Shown in pieces: positions 1 to 8,207 of a DNA stretch of 50,682 nucleotides (positions are counted from its first letter, which is position 1; every line of letters starts with the position of its first letter). The notes beneath the pieces are model-generated. The model had not been told where the DNA came from, ran no database searches, and was given only the letters and a program-made list of their open reading frames with translations. This stretch comes from Pseudoalteromonas ulvae UL12 (GTDB taxonomy: Bacteria; Pseudomonadota; Gammaproteobacteria; Enterobacterales; Alteromonadaceae). The DNA is taken from the NCBI RefSeq assembly GCF_014925405.1, contig NZ_AQHJ01000031.1, positions 1 to 50,682 on the forward strand, read 5' to 3'. The position numbers and the translations under genes are program-made.

Positions 1-48
1 TGATTCGACTCTTGCCTCGCTAAGCGTTGCTGTCTGCCGTCTCAGTGG
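1..48 (-). other. rRNA operon leader, partial (runs off left end)
   Basis: On the minus strand this follows directly after an rrn-type promoter and its GC-rich discriminator. It has the look of the 5' leader of a ribosomal RNA operon: the start, about 10 bases past the -10 box, reads CCCCACTGAGACGG, close to the start of the E. coli rrnB P1 transcript. No mature 16S sequence is reached before the edge. The 16S gene should lie left of the window; this is inferred. Confidence 0.7.
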
Positions 49-54
49 GGTCGC

Positions 55-112
55 ATTATAGGGAGATCCTTTTTTTGATCAAGCTTTTTTTTAGTTTTTT
101 GAAAAAAAACCT
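55..112 (-). promoter_or_regulatory. rRNA operon promoter (P1 type) with UP element
   Basis: On the minus strand a perfect -10 TATAAT (55-60) lies 16 bp downstream of TTGATC (77-82), the same short spacing as E. coli rrn P1 promoters. The discriminator after the -10 is GC-rich (GCGACC), the hallmark of stringent, ppGpp-sensitive promoters. Upstream, 83-112 is almost pure A/T with long A-tracts, as in an UP element bound by the RNA polymerase alpha subunit. It drives transcription out of the window, divergent to plsB. Confidence 0.85.
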
Positions 113-297
113 TCGTTTGATTGAAAGATGCACAGAGTGGTTGTTTTACAGGCTGAAATAACTAATAAATGTATTTTCTACTCTGAATATTAAGCTTTTC
201 GTTTTGCTTATATTAGTGGTTATGCGATCATTCTTGGTGTGGTCAGGCCAGTATTTGGATCTGAACTATTATTAATAGCTATTATTTGGATAAATCT

Positions 298-2751
298 ATG
301 AAGTTTGTTGCAGCAATGATCAATCTATTAGCAAAGTTAGGGAATCGCCTTTTTGTTAGAACTAAACTTTTGCCTAATGATCCCGTTAGTCAATATAACT
401 TAGATCCAACGATACCTACATTTTATATAAGCCGCTTGAACTCTGCTTCTGATCTAGCTGCACTAGCAAAAACGTGCGATGTGTTAAATTTACCCAATCC
501 TCTCAAGCAAGAACATTTTCAAAGTGGGCTCACCATACATCGCTTTATTGCTTTGCAAAATCCAACTCCTATTTTTTCTAAGCATGTCAAAGCAACGAGT
601 GCATTAAAGCAAGGCGAAACGATCTTTGATGTTTTAAAACAAAGTCCTGATTTAAAAATCCAGATAATTCCTGTCACCATTTTATGGGGCCGTAACCCAG
701 GAAAAGAAAAGGCGGGTATTGGTACTTTATTATCTCACTCATTAGCACCCAGTTGGTTACGTAAGGTATTTGTCGTACTTTTTTCTGGGCGCGGTAACTT
801 ACTTAAATTTAGTCAACCTCTGGATTTAGATACTTTGATGAAGCGCCGTGCGGATTCAGACGAACTACCACAAACCTTATTGCGTGTAGCTCGTTTTCAC
901 TTTAAACGCCAAAAGCTTGCTGCCACAGGTCCTAAACTGCCATCACGTGAAGCTTTGTTTCAAAGTTTACTTGCCGCTCCAAGTGTTAAACACGCACTCG
1001 AAGACGAAGCTAGGCTTAAATCGATTCCAATTAATCAAGCCAAAGAAAACGCACAAATACTTTTAAATGAAATTGCGGCCAATTATAACGATGCAATGAT
1101 AGGAATTGGCGACAGGATCTTAACTTGGCTTTGGACGAAGCTTTACAATGGAATCGAAATAAAAAATGCTCAGAGGATCCATGATTTAACAAATAAAGGG
1201 CATGAAATTATCTATGTACCTTGTCATCGCAGTCATATGGATTACTTGCTTTTAACTTATGTTATTTACCATCAAGGATTAGTCCCACCTCATATTGCTG
1301 CTGGTATTAATTTAAATTTCTGGCCAGCGGGGCCTATTTTTAGGCGTTCAGGTGCCTTCTTTATCCGTAGAACCTTTAAAGGGAATAAACTTTACTCGAC
1401 TATTTTTAGAGAATATTTATCTCAATTATTTATTAAGGGTTATTCAGTTAAGTTTTATACCGAAGGGGGGCGTAGTCGCACAGGTCGTTTACTCCCGCCA
1501 AAAACAGGTATGCTTGCTATGACACTTCAATCAATGCTTCGAGGAATTGAAAGGCCAGTTTCGTTGGTTCCTGTCTATATAGGCTACGAACATGTGATGG
1601 AAGTAAATACCTATTTGAAGGAACTTGCAGGCAGCTCAAAGACCAACGAGTCTATTTCTGGGATATTTAAGACAATTAAAAACCTTAAAAACTATGGCCA
1701 TGGTTATGTGAGTTTTGGTGAGCCAATCAATGTGAACCAATACCTAAATCAGCACCAAAGTGATTGGCGTGATAATATCCACCCTTCAGAAGTTCAAAAA
1801 CCTCAATGGCTGGGCCAACAAGTTGCCAATATTGCCGACCAAGTGATGATCAATATAAATAAAACGGCAGCACTGAACAGTGTAAACATGCTTGCTATGG
1901 TTTTATTAATGACGGATAAACTTGCCTTAAGCAAAAAAGAAACGCTTGAACAAATTGAGTTTTATCAAGCCTTAAATCTTGATGCATCGTACAGCGAAGA
2001 TATTTCCCAACCTAATTGCTCTGCCAATGAATTATTAACACATGCAATCAAACTTTCAAAAGTTACTTTAGTTTCCGATCCTTTAGGTGAAATCGTTGAA
2101 ATCGCTGAAAATGAAAAGGTACTACTGAATTATTATCGCAATAACATCATTCATTTATTTGCCGTACCAAGCTTACTGGCGTCCCATATTCTGAGAAGTC
2201 GACATACAGACCTACAAAGCTGTATTGATTTAACAAAGAAGCTGTATCCTCTTTTTGCTGCAGAATGGTTTATGCAAGAGTTAAAGGACAATTATATTGA
2301 ACGTATATTGTCGCACTTTGAAAAGCAACACCTTATTGAGATAGATTCTCAAGGAAACATCTCGCTTAATTCAGATAGTAAGAGCTACTTTAAATTATCT
2401 TTACTCGCCAAAGTACTTGATTGCACTATGCAAAGATATGCTGTTGTTATTGGTGTTTTAGCGCGCGAAAAACAAATCGACCGTGCCAATTTAGAATTAA
2501 AAAGCCAATCACACGCAAGCCGATTAAGTAAACTTCACGATATTAAAACGCCCGAGTTTTATGATAAAAAAGTACTCTCGAGCTTTATTTCTACCTTAAA
2601 AGACTTGTCATTAATCACAGTTGATGATCAAGGTTTGTTGGGCACAAGCGAGCAGCTAGCGCTACTTGATAAAACAATCCGCACGTTAATTAACCCGCAA
2701 ATACTAGTTTCTATTGAACAGAATGTTTTAAATCATAACGCTGCTATTTAG
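298..2751 (+). CDS. plsB: glycerol-3-phosphate 1-O-acyltransferase PlsB
   Basis: This inner-membrane enzyme acylates position 1 of sn-glycerol 3-phosphate from acyl-CoA or acyl-ACP, the first step of phospholipid synthesis. The protein (817 aa) aligns with E. coli PlsB over its whole length. The catalytic HX4D block ([11 protein letters not shown]) is near residue 310, followed by the [15 protein letters not shown] and EGGRSRTGR substrate-binding blocks. A TTG at 286 is in frame, but ATG 298 has a GGA seven bases upstream and fits the family N-terminus. The intergenic region 116-297 faces the rrn promoter; I see no convincing -10/-35 pair there for plsB. In E. coli plsB neighbours dgkA and lexA; here lexA is at the far end of the window. 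Confidence 0.96.
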   Translation: MKFVAAMINLLAKLGNRLFVRTKLLPNDPVSQYNLDPTIPTFYISRLNSASDLAALAKTCDVLNLPNPLKQEHFQSGLTIHRFIALQNPTPIFSKHVKATSALKQGETIFDVLKQSPDLKIQIIPVTILWGRNPGKEKAGIGTLLSHSLAPSWLRKVFVVLFSGRGNLLKFSQPLDLDTLMKRRADSDELPQTLLRVARFHFKRQKLAATGPKLPSREALFQSLLAAPSVKHALEDEARLKSIPINQAKENAQILLNEIAANYNDAMIGIGDRILTWLWTKLYNGIEIKNAQRIHDLTNKGHEIIYVPCHRSHMDYLLLTYVIYHQGLVPPHIAAGINLNFWPAGPIFRRSGAFFIRRTFKGNKLYSTIFREYLSQLFIKGYSVKFYTEGGRSRTGRLLPPKTGMLAMTLQSMLRGIERPVSLVPVYIGYEHVMEVNTYLKELAGSSKTNESISGIFKTIKNLKNYGHGYVSFGEPINVNQYLNQHQSDWRDNIHPSEVQKPQWLGQQVANIADQVMININKTAALNSVNMLAMVLLMTDKLALSKKETLEQIEFYQALNLDASYSEDISQPNCSANELLTHAIKLSKVTLVSDPLGEIVEIAENEKVLLNYYRNNIIHLFAVPSLLASHILRSRHTDLQSCIDLTKKLYPLFAAEWFMQELKDNYIERILSHFEKQHLIEIDSQGNISLNSDSKSYFKLSLLAKVLDCTMQRYAVVIGVLAREKQIDRANLELKSQSHASRLSKLHDIKTPEFYDKKVLSSFISTLKDLSLITVDDQGLLGTSEQLALLDKTIRTLINPQILVSIEQNVLNHNAAI

Positions 2752-2760
2752 CAGCGTTAT
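2735..2760. terminator. palindrome spanning both stop codons of plsB and tesB
   Basis: A perfect 12-bp inverted repeat, ATAACGCTGCTA and TAGCAGCGTTAT, separated by TT. The two arms contain the stop codons of the converging genes plsB and tesB, whose reading frames overlap by 8 bp. Neither side has a strong T-run, so efficient intrinsic termination is uncertain, but the position suggests a shared bidirectional terminator or 3'-end stabiliser. Confidence 0.6.
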
Positions 2761-3613
2761 AGTTTCTAATCACACCTTCTTGCATGGTTGAAGCTATTAA
2801 TTGACCTTTTTGATTGAAAAATTGGCCTCTAACTAGCCCTCTCGCGCCACTTGCTGTAGGGCTGTCAACCGCATATAAAATCCATTCATCCATTCTAAAT
2901 TCACGATGAAACCACATTGCGTGATCAATCGTTGCCACTTGCATATCAGGCTGAAGAAAAGACAAACCATGAGGCTGTAATGCTGTCGGTAAAAACTCAA
3001 AATCAGATGCATATGCCAATAAATATTTATGCACTCGAGGATCGTCTGGCATTTCACCATTTGCTTTAAACCATACATAACGTTCAGGATGAGTCACTTC
3101 AGGCTTAAATGGGTTTTGAAAATTTACAGGCCTCATCTCAATGGGTTTTTCACAAATAATCTTATTTCGAATATTTTCAGGAATAAGATGAGCATTTTCA
3201 CGATAAAACTCCAATGAGGATCGTAACTTTTCAGGACCAGGAACATTCGGCATAGCAGCTTGGTGATCAACCCCAGGCTCATCACTATGAAAAGAAACGG
3301 TCATGTAAAATATTGGTTTTCCATATTGAATAGCACTCACTCTGCGTGTGCTAAAGCTTTTACCATCACGAATATTCTCAACATCATAAACGATAGGCTT
3401 TGTTACATCTCCTGGACGCAAAAAGTATGAATGAAGTGAGTGAACTTTGCGATCCTCAACAACGGTCTCTTTGGCGGCAGAAAGGGCTTGCCCCATAACT
3501 TGGCCACCAAATACCGCTTTAAAGCCTAAATCTTGACTAGGCCCACGATATATTCCTTGCTCAATCGTTTCTAATTTTAATAATGCGAGTAAATCATCGA
3601 GTACTTGGCTCAT
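2744..3613 (-). CDS. tesB: acyl-CoA thioesterase II TesB
   Basis: Cytoplasmic double-hotdog thioesterase that hydrolyses medium- and long-chain acyl-CoA. The 289-aa product is co-linear with E. coli TesB (286 aa), from [12 protein letters not shown] to the C-terminal EGVIRNYN. The catalytic triad of the family is visible: Asp in YASDFEFLP, Thr in [10 protein letters not shown] and Gln in STMQEG. It is convergent with plsB; its frame ends inside the last codons of plsB. The next gene starts divergently about 100 bp away, so it is probably monocistronic. Confidence 0.95.
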   Translation of the reverse strand: MSQVLDDLLALLKLETIEQGIYRGPSQDLGFKAVFGGQVMGQALSAAKETVVEDRKVHSLHSYFLRPGDVTKPIVYDVENIRDGKSFSTRRVSAIQYGKPIFYMTVSFHSDEPGVDHQAAMPNVPGPEKLRSSLEFYRENAHLIPENIRNKIICEKPIEMRPVNFQNPFKPEVTHPERYVWFKANGEMPDDPRVHKYLLAYASDFEFLPTALQPHGLSFLQPDMQVATIDHAMWFHREFRMDEWILYAVDSPTASGARGLVRGQFFNQKGQLIASTMQEGVIRNYNAAK

Positions 3614-3713
3614 AGTTGTGTTTCACTTTACTGACTCATGGTAAATTTAATATATCAAGTCTACTCAATACGCTACTACAAAAACTAGCACTATCTATAA
3701 TTTAGGGTGAAAA

Positions 3714-4178
3714 ATGGCATTTTGGCTTTTTAAAACAGAACCTGACGTTTTTTCCATCGATGATCTTTGCAAATTTGGCAAAGCAGATTGGGAGGGAGTT
3801 AGAAATTATCAAGCACGTAATTTTTTGCGTGATCAAGTTGCTATAAATGACCAAGTATTTATCTATCATTCAAGCTGTAAAATCCCTGCTATAGCGGGAA
3901 TTGCAACGGTTATAAAAGATGCCCACCCAGATCCAACACAGTTTGATCATTCTAGTCCTTATTTTGATGCAAAAGCGTCACAAACTGATCCCCGGTGGTA
4001 TCAAGTAAGCGTCAAGTTTGACCAAAAATTTATCAAGCCGATCACGTTAAGCCAATTAAAAAGTGATAGCAATCTTGATGATTTTCAATTAACTAAAAAA
4101 GGAAGTCGCCTATCTATAATCCCACTCGATGAAGGTCACTGGAATTATATAATTGATACATACTTGATTAAATTTTAG
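3714..4178 (+). CDS. EVE domain-containing protein
   Basis: A 154-aa single-domain protein with the EVE fold (PUA-like). Typical blocks are the N-terminal FWLFKTEPD, WEGVRNYQARNFLR, the VFIYHSS strand, and GSRLSIIPL near the C-terminus. EVE proteins are thought to bind modified bases in DNA or RNA; the target of this bacterial branch is not settled. An AGGG lies just upstream of the ATG. It is a lone gene followed by a terminator-like hairpin. The family call is sure; the role is open. Confidence 0.9.
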   Translation: MAFWLFKTEPDVFSIDDLCKFGKADWEGVRNYQARNFLRDQVAINDQVFIYHSSCKIPAIAGIATVIKDAHPDPTQFDHSSPYFDAKASQTDPRWYQVSVKFDQKFIKPITLSQLKSDSNLDDFQLTKKGSRLSIIPLDEGHWNYIIDTYLIKF

Positions 4179-4218
4179 CCTAAACTAGAATAATGCTTAA
4201 GTTTCTATTTTAGGTTTT
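4179..4218 (+). terminator. Rho-independent terminator after the EVE gene
   Basis: Arms CCTAAACTAGAA (4179-4190) and TTCTATTTTAGG (4203-4214) pair with one mismatch around a 12-base loop, and TTTT follows at 4215-4218. It starts right after the stop codon of the EVE-domain gene. Confidence 0.65.
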
Positions 4219-4219
4219 C

Positions 4220-4485
4220 GTGTCAATTGAGCTACCTTGACAGTGATTGACACAATAAGAATGGCTGGATCACTTACAAATGCTCAACAAGTATCATTTG
4301 CTAAGCTATACTGCCTCGGAAATGATTAAATACTTACAAGGGAAAGTATAAAAGAATCACTCACTTTTAGGATGATTGATAATCATCAAGTCACTATCAA
4401 TCATGAGAGTGACATTGAGACAAGTCCGATTTGTAATTTACGAAAATAACGTAAAATATCAACGAATCTTTTAATTTCAGGGAAT
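4220..4485. other. intergenic stretch rich in inverted repeats
   Basis: No gene is apparent here. GTGTCAAT (4220-4227) and ATTGACAC (4246-4253) form a perfect 8-bp inverted repeat. Around 4372-4388 GATGATT and AATCATC flank GAT, and ATTGATA is mirrored by TATCAAT about 20 bases later. These could be operators for the downstream small gene or ends of an old degenerate element; I recognise neither. Confidence 0.35.
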
Positions 4486-4737
4486 ATGATGTCAGCTTTA
4501 TTAAATTTACCACAGCAAGAGCGTAGGAATGACAGCCTCAACTTTGATGCTTTTTGGAATCTTTTAACATTAGCTCAAAAACTTGCATTAAATAAACTCA
4601 ATCAATATGGCTACCAACTAGCGTTTACTCGAGCAGAGTCGGGATCACACTTAGCTGTCGCTCAATGTGATAGCGCATTTGCCACAATTGACTTTGAAGG
4701 TGAAGTAAACTTAAATCCAACCCTTACTTTAAGATAA
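4486..4737 (+). CDS. small protein of unknown function (83 aa)
   Basis: I do not recognise this family. The frame starts with two adjacent ATG codons, with an AGGG five bases ahead, a good ribosome binding site. The product is soluble, has no signal peptide or membrane helix, and looks like one helical segment (FDAFWNLLTLAQKLALNKLNQYGYQLAF) followed by a short beta-rich tail that ends in NPTLTLR. Codon use resembles its neighbours. It converges on the potassium channel gene, with 5 bp between the stops. Confidence 0.6.
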   Translation: MMSALLNLPQQERRNDSLNFDAFWNLLTLAQKLALNKLNQYGYQLAFTRAESGSHLAVAQCDSAFATIDFEGEVNLNPTLTLR

Positions 4738-4742
4738 GGTCT

Positions 4743-5858
4743 TTAAGAGGTTAAGTTGTTCCAATCAACTTCATCCGTTAATACACGCTCTGGCGCTATA
4801 TAATGCAATATATCCCCTGAATTGACTGTATAGCCCAGAGGTGGATTTAACTCTAGTTGGTCTGCAATCCTAGAATGTGCCACACCTAATACAATTGCAT
4901 CGTGCTTATCTTTGAAATAATGAAAAATAGATGAAAAGGTCAAGCTGCTCACTGTATCTGGAATAACTAAGCTAAACTGCGTGTCTCCATATAAAGTCGA
5001 CAATAGTTCTTCTTGGACTCGGCTTGAGCCTGGGTCTTGCATTGAACGAACCAATATTTCCGCCGATTTCGAGCTACTACATTCTACATTTTTACAATGA
5101 TCTCTTAGCATCTCAATTTTAGAGTCATCAATGAAATAAGCGCTAATATGGCACTGTGGCTTAACCAATTTACTCACTCGAAGAGATGTTGTAAAAGTTT
5201 GATTATCATCAGTACCGTCTACAATAATTTTATCTGCCTGACCAATGGCAACTCGATTTAACTCAGCTAAATCAGTAAAGCTAGTTAGCTTTGCAAAATC
5301 AACATACGGGTTGTTATGAAATGGATGGTGCATATCATCGGTGACAGCTAACAAAATGCGCCGCGCTAAACGTTTATTATCGGCTAAAATATGCTGAATA
5401 ATTTTATTTGTACGAGTTTCATGCCAACCAAAAATAATAATATGGTCTTCAAAATGGCTAAAATTGTTTTCACCTGTCATAGAGCGCTTAATCGTTTGTG
5501 TAATTGATTGACCCGTCTTTCCAAGAAAGACCCCAAATAAAGCAAGACCAAAAGGTATTTGGAATAATGCCACACACCACTTACCTAAATCAGTCGTGGG
5601 GCTAAAATCACCATATCCTACCGTCGATGTCGTCACAATATAATAATAAATATAATGCTGAGCTTTGGTCAGTTCATGTTCTCCAGCTAAAACCAACATA
5701 ATCCAAGTTAATGTCAAATGCCCTAGCACAGCCAACATAACAAACTGCCAACTCACTTTATCAATATGTGTTCTAACAACCAACACTAGCTTTTTTAATA
5801 AAATACTCATTAAGTTACTCGAATAAAGAAATGTCAAAACGACAATTTTATTACTCAT
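4743..5858 (-). CDS. two-helix potassium channel with RCK (TrkA-N) domain
   Basis: A Kch/MthK-type channel. Two membrane helices (about 37-58 and 92-115) flank a pore loop with the selectivity filter TVGYGDF at residues 79-85, which matches the K+ filter. From about residue 135 follows a cytoplasmic RCK regulatory domain starting with the Rossmann strand HIIIFGWHETR, and then a TrkA-C-like end. MSNKI at 5858 has AGGAA very close to the ATG; Met17 (MSILLKK) is an equally possible start and would remove a stretch not needed for the fold. No K+ transport partner is nearby. Confidence 0.88.
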   Translation of the reverse strand: MSNKIVVLTFLYSSNLMSILLKKLVLVVRTHIDKVSWQFVMLAVLGHLTLTWIMLVLAGEHELTKAQHYIYYYIVTTSTVGYGDFSPTTDLGKWCVALFQIPFGLALFGVFLGKTGQSITQTIKRSMTGENNFSHFEDHIIIFGWHETRTNKIIQHILADNKRLARRILLAVTDDMHHPFHNNPYVDFAKLTSFTDLAELNRVAIGQADKIIVDGTDDNQTFTTSLRVSKLVKPQCHISAYFIDDSKIEMLRDHCKNVECSSSKSAEILVRSMQDPGSSRVQEELLSTLYGDTQFSLVIPDTVSSLTFSSIFHYFKDKHDAIVLGVAHSRIADQLELNPPLGYTVNSGDILHYIAPERVLTDEVDWNNLTS

Positions 5859-5967
5859 TTCCTATAGTTAGTCTAATAATCTATTTATATTTAATAGAGC
5901 TTACAACCCAAGTACTAATGACACAACCGCATTAAGCGGCTAAACTCAATAGCGAACTGTTTCAAGT

Positions 5968-6052
5968 TCGACAAAGGCAAACTTAATGAAAGTTAAGGAC
6001 GCAAAGCTGTTGATCTAAGGGTGCTTTACCTATGATTGCAAGGCCGCCAACG
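5968..6052 (+). ncRNA. class I cyclic-di-GMP riboswitch (GEMM-I)
   Basis: The plus strand carries the diagnostic GEMM-I blocks in order: GGCAAAC (5976-5982), a stem CTTAA/TTAAG capped by a GAAA tetraloop, GGACGCAAAGC (5997-6007), and the split tetraloop receptor TCTAAG...TATGA (6014-6035), a base-pair-swapped form of the classical 11-nt receptor, then AAGGCCGCC closing the aptamer. Binding of c-di-GMP should change the fold of the RNA downstream, where CGATA/TATCG and a GGGGGCTT that can pair with AAGGCCGCC offer a rival structure. The puzzle is the target: the next genes are on the opposite strand. Confidence 0.85.
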
Positions 6053-6071
6053 ATAACAGTATCGGGGGCTT

Positions 6072-6145
6072 GGCTGCTTCGAATGTACCTCTGAACTCAT
6101 TTAAAATTCTTGAATTCAAGCTTTTTTGAGTAAGACGAAGCAGCC
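6072..6145 (+). repeat. large hairpin 3' of the riboswitch
   Basis: GGCTGCTTCG (6072-6081) and CGAAGCAGCC (6136-6145) are perfect inverted repeats. Nested inside are ACTCA/TGAGT (6095-6099, 6127-6131) and the palindrome CTTGAATTCAAG (6109-6120) followed by CTTTTTT. On the plus strand TATTTT follows the outer stem. It may be the riboswitch's terminator or the 3' end of the convergent DUF885 gene, whose stop is 16 bp away. Confidence 0.5.
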
Positions 6146-6160
6146 TATTTTCACCGTAGC

Positions 6161-7918
6161 TTAACTTCCCTTCGCACTTTCAATATACTGAGCTATTTGC
6201 TGTTCTAAAATAAATAGAGGTACAGAACCGTTTTTCAACACCTCATAATGAAAGTCTCGTACATCAAACTTTTCACCTAACTCTTGCTCTGCTTGCTGCC
6301 TTAAACGCTTGATTGTTAACTCACCAATTTTGTATGACAGCGCCTGACCCGGCCACGAGATATAACGATCTGTTTCTGTTTTTATATTATGTAATGATAG
6401 CGCGGTATTTTCTTGCATAAATGTCATCGCTCTTTCACGGCTCCAACCATACATATGCATGCCGGTATCAACCACAAGACGCGCAGCTCTCCACATTTCA
6501 TAGGTTAATCGCCCAAAATTACTATATAGATCTTGATAAAATCCTGCTTCTAAACCGAGCCATTCAGAATATAATCCCCAACCTTCTCCAAATGCAGAAA
6601 TATAAGAGTTACGTCTGTAGCTAGGTAAGTGATCTAATTCTGCATTGAGCGATATTTGCAAATGATGCCCCGGAACCGCTTCATGTAAAGTTAAAGCTTC
6701 AAGCACATACAGTGGTCGTTTATCTAATCCATAGGTGTTAACCCAATAGTACCCAGGCTGATCATCTCGATTAGAACCGACATAGCGACCCGTGGTATAT
6801 TTTGGCGCAATACTATCTGGAACCGGTGCCACACCATAGGGAGTTCTAGGTAAGTATTTAAATAATTTAGGTAACTGCGCATCCATTTTCTTAGCGATAA
6901 AAGAGGCTTCTTTTAATAGCTCTTCAGGTGTTTTTGCATAAAACTGTTCATCAGTTCGCAAAAACTGTACAAATTCAGCAAAATCTCCTTTAAAGCCAAC
7001 TTGTGCAATCACCTCTTCCATTTCTTGGCGAATCCGAGCCACTTCATCCAACCCTAATTGATGGATTTGCGCCACTGACATCTGTGTTGTTGTGTAATGC
7101 TGTGCACGGTTTTCATAAAAATCACGGCCATTTGGCGTCGAAGCAATCCCAATCTCTTTTCTTGCCGCTGGAAAGTATTCATTCACAAAAAAATCAAAAT
7201 AATTGCGCAGCGCAGGATTAACCTGTTCGGTAATGATGCTTTTTGCTCGCTGCTGTAAAACAGCAAAATCAGCATCAGATAAAAACGCCTTATTTTCTTT
7301 CAGAGGAGCAAAAAAATCAGATTCTTCAGCACTGTCATTAATTAACGCACTAATTGAAGACTCATAACCTACCAAGACGGCCTGCGGCTGAGTAAAACCA
7401 ATTTTGATCCCTTCTTTCATCCAGCCGATATTTTGATTAAAAAAGCGAGGCACATCTGCTAAACGATTTAAATATAATTCGATACCTTCACGAGAAGAGA
7501 AATCAGAACGAGCAACAATAAATGAAAGTTCAGAATGAAAACCAAATTCAGAAGTTAAGGGCATCATGTGCGCATTGAATCGATACTCATCAATATTATT
7601 TTGTATTTGCGCTTTTAAAATGGCGAGATTAATTTGATTCTCAGCACTTAATTTTGCTTCGTCTAGGCTATTAAGCTGCTGAAGTAATGCAATGCGCTGC
7701 TTATTCGATTGCACTAAAAACTCTGCTGACAAATCAGCTAGATAATACCCTTGCTGTTGTTTTTGATCATTGGATGGTTCAAGGGTATCTCGAAAATTAA
7801 GAACCTGTTGCGCCACCTCTTCAAAAGAGTGATCGGCATTGCGTACTGTCGATTGACAAGCCGTTAGTGATACGACGACCGCTATCGCTAATAGTGATTT
7901 TTTCATTATTCTATTCAT
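6161..7918 (-). CDS. DUF885 family lipoprotein, putative metallopeptidase
   Basis: A 585-aa exported protein. The N-terminus is a lipoprotein signal with lipobox LTAC, Cys21 being the lipid anchor. The DUF885 core carries HEAVPGHH at residues 412-419, the HExxxGHH zinc-binding motif of the family, and then SAFGEGWGLYSEWLG, which may hold the third ligand Glu. Family members are usually seen as periplasmic or surface peptidases, but substrates are largely unknown. Two starts (Met1 or Met5) both keep the signal; neither has a clear ribosome binding site. The riboswitch and its hairpin lie 3' of the gene on the opposite strand. Confidence 0.88.
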   Translation of the reverse strand: MNRIMKKSLLAIAVVVSLTACQSTVRNADHSFEEVAQQVLNFRDTLEPSNDQKQQQGYYLADLSAEFLVQSNKQRIALLQQLNSLDEAKLSAENQINLAILKAQIQNNIDEYRFNAHMMPLTSEFGFHSELSFIVARSDFSSREGIELYLNRLADVPRFFNQNIGWMKEGIKIGFTQPQAVLVGYESSISALINDSAEESDFFAPLKENKAFLSDADFAVLQQRAKSIITEQVNPALRNYFDFFVNEYFPAARKEIGIASTPNGRDFYENRAQHYTTTQMSVAQIHQLGLDEVARIRQEMEEVIAQVGFKGDFAEFVQFLRTDEQFYAKTPEELLKEASFIAKKMDAQLPKLFKYLPRTPYGVAPVPDSIAPKYTTGRYVGSNRDDQPGYYWVNTYGLDKRPLYVLEALTLHEAVPGHHLQISLNAELDHLPSYRRNSYISAFGEGWGLYSEWLGLEAGFYQDLYSNFGRLTYEMWRAARLVVDTGMHMYGWSRERAMTFMQENTALSLHNIKTETDRYISWPGQALSYKIGELTIKRLRQQAEQELGEKFDVRDFHYEVLKNGSVPLFILEQQIAQYIESAKGS

Positions 7919-8124
7919 TCGTAATCATTTATATTTTGAATTACTTGAGGCTACCCCAGCGATACTGAATTGCCAACTAAATACGCTCAATCTCATCACG
8001 AGCAGACAACTCATGGCACGATCCCTCCTAGATTGCAGCATTATTACCCACTTAAGTATGAATTTGATTGCGATTCATCTAAAACAGTTTCAAATCACGC
8101 GAATTTGTTTTTAAATGCAGGCAC

Positions 8125-8148
8125 AGCCTAAGGAACAGGCTTGTTTTT
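8125..8148 (+). terminator. terminator or attenuator in the leader of the next gene
   Basis: AGCCT (8125-8129) pairs with AGGCT (8137-8141), and TGTTTTTT follows. It points toward the diguanylate cyclase gene, whose start is 60 bp further on, so it could attenuate that gene. It could also end plus-strand transcripts arriving from the DUF885 region. AAGGAGGT at 8156-8163 just after it has no start codon at a suitable distance. Confidence 0.5.
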
Positions 8149-8207
8149 TCGTGATAAGGAGGTCGAGCACTTTTTAATTTAAAGCTAATTCTCTCTCGGT
8201 GTTGATT

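Noticed and set aside
6421..6624. Plus-strand frame that could be the target of the riboswitch
   Set aside because: It lies wholly inside the DUF885 gene on the opposite strand, lacks a ribosome binding site, and starts about 370 bp after the aptamer.
8012..8040. Possible sigma-54 promoter (TGGCACG ... TTGCA)
   Set aside because: The gap between the two boxes is 12 bases, while sigma-54 needs about four; the spacing cannot work.
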